DNA of 35,590 nt from an uncultured Bacteroidales bacterium (GCA_902798705.1 CADBXS010000043.1:1-35590); one strand, 5' to 3'; shown: positions 17,052-26,262, counted from the stretch's first letter. Translations and numbers: made by a program. The notes: generated by a model not told the origin, from the letters alone.

Positions 17052-18562
17052 TCATTGAGGTATTGTTTGGTTTGGACGAAGTTCAGCCATTCCTTGTTTG
17101 TGATGGTGAGGTTAAGGCGTTCGTCTGCTGACGATGCTTGTATTTTTTTTATTATCCATAGGCCCTTCCTCGCAATGTTGTATGCTCCATTGGCGTCGGC
17201 ATCCCGTGGAAGAGATTCACTACAGGAACGGCTGTCATAGAAGACACCGTTGTCATCAGCTACAGGCGAAAGAATGTAATCATCTTCTGCTGAGGTGGAA
17301 TTCTTCTTGCTGTTCCGCATTTGTAACATGAGTTTCATCAGATGAAGCAGCTGCTCAAAAAATTTCGCTTTCTGTTGGGAGCAGATTTGATTTTTCAAAT
17401 TTCCATAGATGTCAATGCCATAATCCTGAAACAAATCATTGAAAGCTTGAGTCAAATTGATAGTCCTGTTATCCCATTGAAGGTTAGCCTGAGGATTTCG
17501 GAAAGTCTCTATACGTTCACCGAAAGTGCAGAGCGTCCAATTTGTCCGCGTTCCATCAGCCTTCTTAGTGAACTCGTTATAGTCCATAACAAACTCAAAC
17601 CAATTCTTTTCAGTATTGAATGAGATACATTTAAACTTGCTGAAGAACAGGCTCGCCTTCTCGCGTGTCTCATAGTGGAGGTTAAGCAAATTTACAAAAC
17701 CTGTAACAGGATCAATCTTGCTGGTATTCCATGCAGGAACATAAAACAGGAATCCACTTTGTTTGCCCAACTTTTCAAAACTCTCAAATTTGTTGGTCAG
17801 TTGTAGGGCATGAAGTAACCCGCCTGCGGTATCAGCATCTTTCTTTTTATCTACGTAATAATTGAGCTTGGTGATGAGCTGTTTCTCGAACTGTTGATAC
17901 ACCTGTTTCTCCACTTTCTGTCGTCCGTGCATGAAATGGGTGTTAAGGTCTTCGAGCACAAGAATGGCTTTATTCTCGACTATGAGTTGAGCGATGAGGT
18001 GTATGGCCTGACTCAAATATCCTTCTTTCAACTCCTTGATGTTCTCTATAGTTTTCCAGTTCCGACGTGCTTCCAGACGGTCACCTTCTTTCTGGTCAAG
18101 TAGTGCCTGATAGTCGGTGGCTATTTCCCCACCTGCCCATTTGTCCGTTATGGTGTTGAGGGTCATTTGCTTAATAATATTCCCCTTCAAATCAATAAGA
18201 GAGAGGTATAATAGATGTCGCTCTCCACGGTCGATACCAATGACATGGGTGATTTCTGACTTACGAATCTTGTCTATCACCAAAGGATTGATGTTGGTGA
18301 TGCCTGGTGCCTTGAAGTTCATGGTAATCGGTGCGTGAAACTCAAAGTGGTCAAGGGTGAAGCGACGATTCTTGGTTATCTTATAAGAGAATGTGCTGTT
18401 AGGCTTTATCGCTTTGCGTAGTGGATTCTTGTTTTCAATAGGTTGGTTTGCTTGATGGATGACTTGATTTTCTGGCTTAATACTAGCGCGTCTGAAAAAG
18501 ATTTCTGCCTGTCCGTTCAGCTTATAGACAAGGTCTTTGGTATTCCTTTCGTCGAAAAGCAT
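17048..18562 (-). CDS. cas12a: Cas12a, C-terminal part (crRNA processing, RuvC and Nuc)
   Basis: 504-residue frame holding the C-terminal 40% of a type V-A effector. RuvC-I GIDRGERH (D111), bridge-helix/RuvC-II LVLEDLN (E204), Nuc-lobe QMRNS (R416) and RuvC-III DADANGAY (D456) are all present. The crRNA-maturation residues also fit (H36, K45, K64 and F68, aligning with H843, K852, K869 and F873 of the Francisella enzyme). It resembles Prevotella Cas12a (KQSGFLFYVPAWNTSKIDP). The first ATG is the internal methionine of LYWRMLFDER; homology in this frame begins earlier, with TYNKDFS at 18634, directly after a stop at 18635-18637. Separate translation would need re-initiation, helped perhaps by the 41-nt overlap with the upstream half. 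Either an inactive remnant or one subunit of a split effector. Confidence 0.9.
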   Translation of the reverse strand: MLFDERNTKDLVYKLNGQAEIFFRRASIKPENQVIHQANQPIENKNPLRKAIKPNSTFSYKITKNRRFTLDHFEFHAPITMNFKAPGITNINPLVIDKIRKSEITHVIGIDRGERHLLYLSLIDLKGNIIKQMTLNTITDKWAGGEIATDYQALLDQKEGDRLEARRNWKTIENIKELKEGYLSQAIHLIAQLIVENKAILVLEDLNTHFMHGRQKVEKQVYQQFEKQLITKLNYYVDKKKDADTAGGLLHALQLTNKFESFEKLGKQSGFLFYVPAWNTSKIDPVTGFVNLLNLHYETREKASLFFSKFKCISFNTEKNWFEFVMDYNEFTKKADGTRTNWTLCTFGERIETFRNPQANLQWDNRTINLTQAFNDLFQDYGIDIYGNLKNQICSQQKAKFFEQLLHLMKLMLQMRNSKKNSTSAEDDYILSPVADDNGVFYDSRSCSESLPRDADANGAYNIARKGLWIIKKIQASSADERLNLTITNKEWLNFVQTKQYLND

Positions 18563-20822
18563 ACGCCAATAGAGGGTGTGAAGGTTCGGGGTTCCCTTTC
18601 CTTTGCTTCGAGTGGAGAAATCCTTGTTGTAGGTCTAAAGTTCCAATGTGAGGGGTCGGATTTTCTGGTAGTTGGTATTGTCCGCACTCATGTCGCCAGA
18701 GCCGTCGAAAAAGAAACAGATGAAAATACGACTCATGGCGCGTGAATCCCAACTTGAAATAATCAATTAGTTTGTGGAGTGACCTGTAGTAATCATCGGG
18801 ATTGACGCTTCTGTATTCTGTCTTGAATTTGCCTTGATCATAAATATCGAGGACGGAGGCAATAGGCAAGGCGTATTTCTCAACGGCAGGTGCGAAATTC
18901 TCTCCTTTGGAGCGGATGAAGAGGCGTGGAATATTTTTGTTGTCTGGTTTCTGGAAATCAAGAAGGATGCGCGTGGCGTTGTCTGCATCGGGATGGTCAC
19001 ATAGAAATTTCACCTGAGCCTCATCGAGTTTTACTTCATTAATGAACAAGTAATATAGGCCATTGTGCTCGACAATATATCCACCCTTGGTCTCGTAGTC
19101 TTGTGGCCAGCCACTCAAGAAAGAACTATTGTCGAAGTTTACTTTGAACTTCTCATCAGAATAGGGTTTGCGGGTCAGCCAGTTTCTCACTTTATTATAA
19201 AGAGGTGTAAGATTTTTCAATTCTTCTACAATGGGCATGAATTCTCCATAGAACATATCATCCTTGCTACTCTCTTCGCCAGAACCGACGAGTGGATTGA
19301 TGAATCGTTGCAAACTCTTGTATGCATCCAATAGAACTTTGATATATTTGATTGCATCATCGTCTTGATTATACGACGAGTTACTGGCACGCAATTCATT
19401 TAGGAATGGCTTTGCCTCTGTGTATGCATTTTCAATCCTAATGAACATATTAGCTTGTTGTATATATTCATCGTTTCGTTCATCCATAGCTAGGAAATAG
19501 GATGATATGTCTATATAAGTCCCTTCATCCATGTAGGATTTCAAGCTTTCGTTGATTTCTGAGATGCTGAAACTCTTGATGGCTTTGAAGGTTTTTCTGA
19601 GACGCTCATTGTAGGCTTCATCACTTTCGGGCTTTCGGCCTCGCTTTCTCGGCATTTCTTGTGATAAGCGTGACAGGAGTGCATCGGTAATCACGTTGTA
19701 TTGTCCAAACAGACGTTGAGAGATATTGGTGAGAGCGGAATCGTTGATAATGAATATGTGTTCAGTGTCAAAGGTGTCTATCTGGGAGAGTATGTTTTTC
19801 AATGGTTCTCCCGCATCTTCCATCGGTCCCCATAGAAGTGGATGTATGTTCTGATGGAAAATGTTAATGGCACGAATCATTTCCTCGTCGTTGATAAAAG
19901 AATCTGGAAGCCAGGACATGGAAACACGGTCGCTTAGTATTTGTTTGAATAGTGGGCGAAGGAAAGGAATCCGTGCTGTCGGGTGTTCTTGATTGTGTTG
20001 ATTGATATACTCATTTAGCCCTTTAATCTTTTCACCATCTTTTGTGGAACGCCCTCCTATCACCTCATTGTAAACTGTAATTTGTCGTTGTGTAAGTAGC
20101 ATTGAGTAATAGTCTTGTTGGAACAATTCATCCAACGACAGAACGTTCAATTTTTCTTTCATGTCTGAATAGATTACGCTCAATGCATCCTCAAACCCTA
20201 AGGCTTTGAGCATAGCAAAGACTTTCATATTGTCCAGAAACACGGGCAAGTTCTGGTTGATGAGGCGATAGGCAATACTTGTGGATTTCTCATCTGCCAC
20301 GTACATATTGGCCCGATTGGTGTGGAAATTGCTGAAATAAGTTGCAAACTTTGCAAATTGTTCAACAAGTTTTTTCTTTTCGGCCTTTTCTTCTTCAGAA
20401 ATATCAAGTGAATCAATGAAATAAGGTAAGTCTTCGCGAATGAGTTCTCGTTTGTTGATTCTTGCAAAAGCATCGCATTTCGTTAGCCGTTGTGAGATGG
20501 CTTTCCGAAGATTTTGTTTCACTGTAGTGAACTCTTTATCGCGCTTTTCATCACGTTCTATATTATACAAGGTCGTGAATTCTTCTATGGAATCCAAAGT
20601 TCCATGGCTCTCAATGCGAAACTCAAAACTTGCCAAACGAGAATCTATAAAGGCTCGATGATAGTCATCTATAATTCCTTTCACTAGTTTGTAAGCTTCG
20701 GCACGTTGTTCATCATGTTCTATGTAGGAATGCATAGTCATGTTCTTAAGAGTCTCTCCGATAGGAATTAAGGAATTGCGTAGTGTAAGATCTACGGGGT
20801 AAAGATTAGTGAAGTTGTTCAT
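18522..20822 (-). CDS. cas12a: Cas12a, N-terminal part (REC lobe, WED, PI)
   Basis: 766-residue frame from an ATG at 20822. The start FTNLYPVDLTLRNSLIPIGETL and YKLVKGIIDDYHRAFI match Cas12a N-termini. REC1/REC2 follow (RQITVYNEVIGGRSTKDGEKIKGLN, LSDRVSMSWLP), then LYNKVRNWLTRKPYSDEKFKVNF and the PAM-interacting region, where the usual LPK lysine is arginine (NIPRLFIRS). Homology runs to LGFTRHESYFHLF, about residue 705, and stops near 18708. The last roughly 60 residues are read in the wrong frame. About 20-25 conserved WED residues expected before YNKDFS are absent from every frame. The gene is the first of the cas operon, behind a strong promoter. Confidence 0.9.
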   Translation of the reverse strand: MNNFTNLYPVDLTLRNSLIPIGETLKNMTMHSYIEHDEQRAEAYKLVKGIIDDYHRAFIDSRLASFEFRIESHGTLDSIEEFTTLYNIERDEKRDKEFTTVKQNLRKAISQRLTKCDAFARINKRELIREDLPYFIDSLDISEEEKAEKKKLVEQFAKFATYFSNFHTNRANMYVADEKSTSIAYRLINQNLPVFLDNMKVFAMLKALGFEDALSVIYSDMKEKLNVLSLDELFQQDYYSMLLTQRQITVYNEVIGGRSTKDGEKIKGLNEYINQHNQEHPTARIPFLRPLFKQILSDRVSMSWLPDSFINDEEMIRAINIFHQNIHPLLWGPMEDAGEPLKNILSQIDTFDTEHIFIINDSALTNISQRLFGQYNVITDALLSRLSQEMPRKRGRKPESDEAYNERLRKTFKAIKSFSISEINESLKSYMDEGTYIDISSYFLAMDERNDEYIQQANMFIRIENAYTEAKPFLNELRASNSSYNQDDDAIKYIKVLLDAYKSLQRFINPLVGSGEESSKDDMFYGEFMPIVEELKNLTPLYNKVRNWLTRKPYSDEKFKVNFDNSSFLSGWPQDYETKGGYIVEHNGLYYLFINEVKLDEAQVKFLCDHPDADNATRILLDFQKPDNKNIPRLFIRSKGENFAPAVEKYALPIASVLDIYDQGKFKTEYRSVNPDDYYRSLHKLIDYFKLGFTRHESYFHLFLFRRLWRHECGQYQLPENPTPHIGTLDLQQGFLHSKQRKGNPEPSHPLLAYAFRRKEYQRPCL

Positions 20823-20851
20823 AATATAATTAATTTAGGGGTTTGTGGCGG

Positions 20852-20883
20852 CAAAGGTATACTTAATTGTTGAGATAAGCAAA
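20852..20883 (-). promoter_or_regulatory. Promoter of the cas operon
   Basis: Minus-strand TTTG (plus 20880-20883) and TACCTTTG (plus 20852-20859) are 20 nt apart, 30 nt upstream of the cas12a ATG. This is a close fit to the Bacteroidota consensus. Confidence 0.75.
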
Positions 20884-20907
20884 TAAAGAGGAAAATATTT
20901 TAGCGGT

Positions 20908-20925
20908 GTATAATAATTATTATAC
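20908..20925. promoter_or_regulatory. 18-bp perfect palindrome upstream of the cas promoter
   Basis: GTATAATAATTATTATAC, a perfect inverted repeat without a gap, lies 24 nt upstream of the -33 element. Position and symmetry suggest a dimeric regulator site; it could equally be chance in AT-rich DNA. Confidence 0.4.
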
Positions 20926-21002
20926 TACAGATTCATGACATGTGCGATAGGTTTTGGTGCGACAGGTTTTGAAGCGCATCATTCCTTTTGCAGTACAGAA
21001 AC

Positions 21003-21038
21003 AAAAAGTGCTTCATCAACTAATTGGTGGAGCACTTT
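21003..21038 (-). terminator. Terminator of clpC
   Basis: On the minus strand AAAGTGCTCCACC pairs with TGATGAAGCACTTT and is followed by a T-rich tract (A-run at plus 21003-21007). It lies 46 nt after the clpC stop. Confidence 0.75.
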
Positions 21039-21083
21039 CCCATATTCTTTGTATCTAACGTTCTATTATATTTCAAATCATCG

Positions 21084-23627
21084 TTACTCGTTCTTCATCA
21101 CTTCGAAGATGACCTTGTCCTTTGCCTCGTTGAGTTTGGCAACGATGGTGCTGCCTTCCTTGATGTCGTTTTCCACAATCAGTTCGGAAAGTCCATCCTC
21201 AAGGTGTGACTGGATGGCACGACGAAGAGGACGTGCACCAAACTGCTTGTCGTAACCCTTTTCAGCAATGAATCGCTTGGTTTCTGCATCGATGGAGAAA
21301 TGGAAACCGAGGTTCTCAATGCGCTGCTGGAGCGGATTGATTTCCTGGTCGATGATGGTGATGATAGCATCCAAATCGAGCTGGTCGAACGTGATGATTT
21401 CGTCGATGCGGTTAAGGAACTCAGGCGCAAATAGTTTTTCGAGTGCCTTGCGAACCACAGAGCGCGACATTTCCTTGTCGTTCACTCCCTGCATCGCAGC
21501 AAATCCCACGCCACGACCAAATTCCTTCAACTGACGTGTACCAGCATTGGAAGTCATGATAATCACTGTGTTACGGAAATCAACGGTACGTCCGTTGGAA
21601 TCCGTCAGTCGTCCATCGTCCATCACTTGCAAGAGGATATTGAACACATCTGGATGCGCCTTCTCAATTTCATCTAACAGCACGATGGAATAAGGCTTGC
21701 GGCGAACACGTTCGGTGAGCATACCTCGTTCTTCGTAACCAACGTAGCCTGGAGGGGCTCCCACCAGTCGGCTCACGGTGAACTTCTCCATGTATTCCGA
21801 CATGTCGATACGAATCAAGGCATCCGAAGTGCCAAACATGTGCTCTGCTAACTTCTTGGCAAGGTAGGTCTTTCCGACTCCCGTAGGACCTAAGAACATG
21901 AAAGTGCCGATAGGACGATTTGGGTCGTTCAAACCCACTCTACTGCGCTGAATGGCTGACACCAACTTGTCGATGGCTTGGTCTTGACCGATGACCTTCG
22001 ATTTCAGTTCGCTCTTCATGCCTTTCATGCGGATTCCTTCAGCTGCAGCCATACGCTGCACAGGAATACCTGTCATGAGCGCAACAGTTTCTGCCACCTT
22101 CTCTTCATCGACCGTCTCTCGGTTCTCCACCAGAGAAGCTTCCCACTGCGCACGCATCTCCTCCAGCTCATTCTCAAGGTGAACTACACGGTCACGGTAG
22201 TTAGCAGCCAACTCGTAGTTCTGGTTCTTCACCGCCTTTTCCTTGTTGGCATTTGCCTCTGCAATGGCTTTCTCCTTGTCTTCGATTTCCTTCGGAACAG
22301 TTACATTATTAATATGTACGCGCGAGCCAGCCTCATCCAAAGCATCTATAGCCTTGTCAGGGAAATGACGGTCGGTGACGTAACGTTCTGTGAGTTTCAC
22401 ACAAGCCTGAAGAGCTTCTTCCGTGTAAGACACATTATGATGCTCCTCGTATCTATCCTTGATATTATGCAGAATTTCAAGTGTTTCCTCCATCGTGGTT
22501 GGTTCCACAATAATCTTCTGGAAACGACGTTCCAGCGCACCATCCTTCTCAATCGACTTGCGATACTCATCCAGTGTGGTAGCACCGATGCATTGTAGTT
22601 CGCCACGAGAAAGAGCAGGCTTCATCATGTTGGCAGCATCCATCGCACCAGCCTGGTTTCCAGCACCTACCAAGGTGTGGATTTCATCGATAAAGACGAT
22701 GATGTCGGGATTCGCCTTGAGCTCTGCAATGATACTCTTCATGCGCTCCTCAAACTGTCCACGATATTTGGTACCAGCCACAACACTTGTCATGTCGAGT
22801 GTAATGAGACGCTTGTTGAACAAGGTTCTCGACACCTTGCGCTCGTTGATGCGCTGTGCCAATCCTTCCACGATAGCACTCTTTCCCACGCCTGGCTCAC
22901 CAATCAGCACAGGGTTGTTCTTTTTCCTTCGAGAAAGAATCTGAGCCACGCGCTCGATTTCCTTTTCACGTCCCACCACAGGGTCGAGCTTTCCTTCACG
23001 TGCAGCACGGGTGAGGTCGAAACCAAACTGGTCGATAGCCGGTGTGTCAGTACCCTTACCTTTCTTCTCTGTGCGAGTGGATTGCATACGATTGTCTCCC
23101 TGTCCTCCACGACTGCGTGGTGGCACATCCATTTCCTCATCTTCCTCGTCGTCGAAGCCCACATTGGCCTTTGGAGCAGCGAGTGATGGCTGGGAGAAAG
23201 AATCGTATAATTCACTATAAGTCACATCGTTGTCTTCCAGAATCAAAGCAGGAAGATTATCTTTTTGTTTCATAATTGCCAATAACAGATGTTCCACATC
23301 AGCAGTCTTGCTGCGCATAAGCCTCGACTCCAGAATACAAAGTCGCAACACGCCCGAAGACTTTTCATTGAAAGCAATGTCCTTCGAGGCATAATTGAAT
23401 GCAGAACCATCTACATCCCTACGCAAACGCGATTCCAATCTTTGCTTAATGGCAGGTAAGTCGAGATGACACTTGTCGCGAAGCACATCAACCACCTTGT
23501 TCTCACCATCACGAATGATGCCAAGCATGATGTGCTCAGGACCGATGTAGTCATTATTCAAGCGAATAGCCTCTTCCCTGCTGTATTGAAGAATTTGAGT
23601 TATTTTCTGTGAATAGTTACTGTTCAT
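21084..23627 (-). CDS. clpC: ClpC-type AAA+ unfoldase
   Basis: 847 residues. Hexameric ATPase that unfolds proteins and feeds them to ClpP. N-domain with two repeats (about 4-145, EHIMLGIIRDGEN and VEHLLLAIMK), acidic linker (about 155-195), first ATPase with Walker A GEPGVGKS (243-250) and Walker B VFIDEIH (311-317), a UVR/middle domain (about 440-495, YELAANYRDRVVHLENEL), second ATPase GPTGVGKT (580-587) and VLLDEIEKAH (649-658). The GRGVGFAA stretch fits the ClpP-binding VGF loop. The full length is intact. No TAnnTTTG element is visible upstream. The gene is separated from the cas operon by its own terminator. Confidence 0.96.
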   Translation of the reverse strand: MNSNYSQKITQILQYSREEAIRLNNDYIGPEHIMLGIIRDGENKVVDVLRDKCHLDLPAIKQRLESRLRRDVDGSAFNYASKDIAFNEKSSGVLRLCILESRLMRSKTADVEHLLLAIMKQKDNLPALILEDNDVTYSELYDSFSQPSLAAPKANVGFDDEEDEEMDVPPRSRGGQGDNRMQSTRTEKKGKGTDTPAIDQFGFDLTRAAREGKLDPVVGREKEIERVAQILSRRKKNNPVLIGEPGVGKSAIVEGLAQRINERKVSRTLFNKRLITLDMTSVVAGTKYRGQFEERMKSIIAELKANPDIIVFIDEIHTLVGAGNQAGAMDAANMMKPALSRGELQCIGATTLDEYRKSIEKDGALERRFQKIIVEPTTMEETLEILHNIKDRYEEHHNVSYTEEALQACVKLTERYVTDRHFPDKAIDALDEAGSRVHINNVTVPKEIEDKEKAIAEANANKEKAVKNQNYELAANYRDRVVHLENELEEMRAQWEASLVENRETVDEEKVAETVALMTGIPVQRMAAAEGIRMKGMKSELKSKVIGQDQAIDKLVSAIQRSRVGLNDPNRPIGTFMFLGPTGVGKTYLAKKLAEHMFGTSDALIRIDMSEYMEKFTVSRLVGAPPGYVGYEERGMLTERVRRKPYSIVLLDEIEKAHPDVFNILLQVMDDGRLTDSNGRTVDFRNTVIIMTSNAGTRQLKEFGRGVGFAAMQGVNDKEMSRSVVRKALEKLFAPEFLNRIDEIITFDQLDLDAIITIIDQEINPLQQRIENLGFHFSIDAETKRFIAEKGYDKQFGARPLRRAIQSHLEDGLSELIVENDIKEGSTIVAKLNEAKDKVIFEVMKNE

Positions 23628-23917
23628 TGAATGATTTTCCTTAACTCTTTTTTTGTGATAAGTAATGATAAAAAAATAAATTGGTACAGTTTACTCATAT
23701 TTTGGAGATGTTTTTGTTCGTTTTCGATGGAGTGATGCGGGCATCATGACTGAGGAAACGGGCGAAAACAGCCCAAAAGATGAGCACAACACAAGGTCAA
23801 TATGGACTTTTCAAAATGTGCCAAGTTATTTTTTTATCGTTACGAAGTATTGTCCTTTTTAATAAACGAGATTTCATTTTAAGCAAATCGTATGCCAAAA
23901 GGCAAACTCTGCCAAAA
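23628..23917. other. Gap between clpC and the secreted peptidase
   Basis: 290 nt, AT-rich. It must hold the clpC start signals, but I see no consensus promoter, repeat or small gene in it. Confidence 0.4.
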
Positions 23918-25240
23918 TCATTTCAGCCATTCTGTCAATCGTGACATTATTTCCGCTTTCATCCCCTCCGGCATGTTGCCAATACGGGCGCGATGACTAC
24001 CTCGAGGCTGCACATAAATCCGCATGTTCTGCTTCTTGGAACAATCCAACCAACCTGCCACACCACTTGCCGACCACGGGTCGTTTTCTCCATAGATGAA
24101 GATGTGCTTCGGGTCGTTCTCCTCCAGATATTTCACCGTGCGCTTATAGAGAGTCTTATCGAACTTAATATCTCTCAGTTCAGCAGGCAACATAATACGA
24201 TATAAATATCCTTTCGTCGATTTCACGCTCTGCCACTTCTTCAGTCCCTTGCGCGAGTAACCGTAGTAGCCCAATTCGCGAGCTGCCTGAACGAAGAACG
24301 GAGTGAAATCGCTTGGACTTGAGAAATAGTCAGGACTTGACACATTAGTGAGATAATTGAACCAGACATCATCCGATGCATCATCGTCGGGAATGGTAGT
24401 CGTAGGTGTTCCCCACTGCCAAAGCGCAAACGGATATTCCATCACACAATAGTCATAGACATCAGCCGCACTCACGCTGTAGTGATAGTTCTTGTCTTTC
24501 ACATACTGCTCAAAGCGAGGCATCAAGCGCTGCTTGCGCTCCATCAATTCCTCCTGAGCATCGAACACGTCCTCTCGCTCGTCCTTCGTTCCTACCTTCT
24601 TGGCAAGGAAAGGCTCATGCCTGCCATCTTCCACTGATTTATTCAAAGGAGCCACATAGCTGACACTCACATCCACATCATCAGGATAAGTAGCACGATA
24701 GAACATCGTAGTCTGTCCACCCTTGCTGATGCCCGTACTAATCCACTTGCCCTTGAAAATCTGTCCCATCGCCTGACGCACATGGTGGATGTCGCTCAGG
24801 GAATTGTCAACCGTCAGATAATCCCACGAATGGGGGTCGTTCGGGAAGCCACTCACTGATGGAACCGACTCAGCAAAATAGCGATACTCACACACCACTA
24901 CATTGGCATCGAACAGCTGACAAAGTTCCTCCTTATAAGAAGGGCTCAACGCATAATGTGCAAAATAGCCTTCCGTCACGATGACTGTCGGACGGTCCAA
25001 TCCCCTCAGTCCCACAATGATGCGCTGCTTGAACTTCCCTTTCGAGGCATCCTGCCCATCCAGGTCCTGCTCAATCTTCATCACATACTTCTCCTTGAAG
25101 AAATCGCTTTGCAAGGACTTGATTTCCGAAACATCAGCCACCGACTGAAGCTGTTTCAAGAAATCCGATGCTTCTCCCTGCGCCATGACTTTCAACACAA
25201 AAAGCGGCAATATCCAATATGCTGCAATAATTCTTTTCAT
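23918..25240 (-). CDS. Secreted S37/S28-like serine peptidase (tripeptidyl aminopeptidase type)
   Basis: 440 residues from the ATG at 25240, chosen because a signal peptide follows (MKRIIAAYWILPLFVLKVMAQ); the longer frame begins at a TTG. An alpha/beta-hydrolase fold is seen with strand VIVTEGYFAHY, nucleophile elbow TGISKGGQTT (S172), acid in IYGENDPWSASG (D387) and histidine in PRGSHRARIG (H416). The pattern fits the PS-10/S37 and S28 peptidase group common in Bacteroidota, which removes short peptides, often after proline. Probably periplasmic or exported, used in peptide nutrition. Its -7 element TAACTTTG lies at plus 25301-25308, divergent from the uridine kinase promoter. Confidence 0.8.
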   Translation of the reverse strand: MKRIIAAYWILPLFVLKVMAQGEASDFLKQLQSVADVSEIKSLQSDFFKEKYVMKIEQDLDGQDASKGKFKQRIIVGLRGLDRPTVIVTEGYFAHYALSPSYKEELCQLFDANVVVCEYRYFAESVPSVSGFPNDPHSWDYLTVDNSLSDIHHVRQAMGQIFKGKWISTGISKGGQTTMFYRATYPDDVDVSVSYVAPLNKSVEDGRHEPFLAKKVGTKDEREDVFDAQEELMERKQRLMPRFEQYVKDKNYHYSVSAADVYDYCVMEYPFALWQWGTPTTTIPDDDASDDVWFNYLTNVSSPDYFSSPSDFTPFFVQAARELGYYGYSRKGLKKWQSVKSTKGYLYRIMLPAELRDIKFDKTLYKRTVKYLEENDPKHIFIYGENDPWSASGVAGWLDCSKKQNMRIYVQPRGSHRARIGNMPEGMKAEIMSRLTEWLK

Positions 25241-25300
25241 TGACCCTTCTTTGAAGATGAAACAATACAATTATACCTTATTATATTTAATATAGAGCGA

Positions 25301-25308
25301 CAAAGTTA
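25301..25308 (-). promoter_or_regulatory. -7 element of the peptidase gene
   Basis: CAAAGTTA on the plus strand is TAACTTTG on the minus strand. It lies 60 nt before the start, back to back with the udk promoter; no good -33 TTG is seen. Confidence 0.5.
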
Positions 25309-25317
25309 CGCTTTTTC

Positions 25318-25348
25318 TTGCGAATCCGAAAGTTTTGCCTTAATTTTG
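25318..25348 (+). promoter_or_regulatory. Promoter of udk
   Basis: TTG at 25318-25320 and TAATTTTG at 25341-25348, 20 nt apart, about 50 nt before the udk ATG. Confidence 0.6.
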
Positions 25349-25399
25349 TATGCTAAACAAATAAAAACCAAAAGAAATCATCTAAAACCAAAAAACATT

Positions 25400-26017
25400 A
25401 TGCTGATTATTGGAATTGGAGGCGGAACCGGGTCGGGAAAAACCACCGTCGTGAGAAAAATCATTGAGTCGCTACCCGATAATAGCGTTGCTGTCATCCC
25501 ACAAGATTCATACTACAACGACCAATCGAACCTCCCGCTGGAAGTGAGAAAACAGACAAACTTCGACCATCCAGACGCTTTTGAGTGGCCATTATTGGCT
25601 AAGCAAATCGAGGAACTGCGCAACGGACATTCCATTGAGCAACCCACTTATTCCTATATCACCTGCACTCGTCTGGAAGAAACAGTACACGTAGAGCCAA
25701 AGGATGTAATCATCGTGGAAGGCATCATGGCACTCTACGACAAGCGCCTGCGCGACTTGATGGACCTGAAAATATTTGTTGCCGCAGGAGAAGACGAACG
25801 CCTGCTTCGTGTCATCCAACGCGACATTGCCGAGCGAGGACATCCACTCGACATGCTCATCAGCAAATATCGCAACGTACTGAAACCCATGCACGACGAG
25901 TTCATAGAACCAACCAAGCAATTTGCCGACATCATCATTCCAAATGGTGGAAACAACGACCGTGCCATTGCCATGATGCAAATGTATATCCGTGCCGGAC
26001 TTGGAATCATGGACTAA
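25400..26017 (+). CDS. udk: Uridine kinase
   Basis: 205 residues from the ATG at 25400, which opens directly on MLIIGIGGGTGSGKTT; the frame upstream begins with TTG inside the promoter. Phosphorylates uridine and cytidine in pyrimidine salvage. P-loop GGGTGSGKTT (7-16), QDSYYND (35-41), NFDHPDAFEW (54-63), VIIVEGIMALYD (about 102-113) and RDIAERGHP (about 138-146) are all family marks. Normal length. It stands alone, divergent from the peptidase gene. Confidence 0.95.
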   Translation: MLIIGIGGGTGSGKTTVVRKIIESLPDNSVAVIPQDSYYNDQSNLPLEVRKQTNFDHPDAFEWPLLAKQIEELRNGHSIEQPTYSYITCTRLEETVHVEPKDVIIVEGIMALYDKRLRDLMDLKIFVAAGEDERLLRVIQRDIAERGHPLDMLISKYRNVLKPMHDEFIEPTKQFADIIIPNGGNNDRAIAMMQMYIRAGLGIMD

Positions 26018-26159
26018 CAGCACCACCCTGCCTTCGTATAAAAATAGCTCTTTGTGTACGGGCACAAGCCATTTAGCCCTCAAAAGCAGTTGTTTTGCGT
26101 CTTTATTTGTTAAAAGATGTTATAATTGTGTGCGAACACAGCGATTTTGTTCGTTTTGT

Positions 26160-26190
26160 TTTGCACATATTTATAAAATATGTAACTTTG
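26160..26190 (+). promoter_or_regulatory. Promoter of the DUF2582 gene
   Basis: TTTG at 26160-26163, 19 nt, TAACTTTG at 26183-26190. The transcript would have a 5' leader of about 65 nt. Confidence 0.7.
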
Positions 26191-26262
26191 CACCCGAAAT
26201 TTTTAAGGTAAGCCTCATATAAAAAGAGGAAAGTTTAACATCTATAAAAAAATTTAAAGATT

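Noticed and set aside
20826-21083. tracrRNA or other small RNA gene near cas12a
   Set aside because: No anti-repeat is seen, and type V-A effectors need none; the gap is explained by the promoter, palindrome and clpC terminator.
21978-22598. 206-codon plus-strand frame
   Set aside because: Antisense to clpC, which has both complete ATPase domains.
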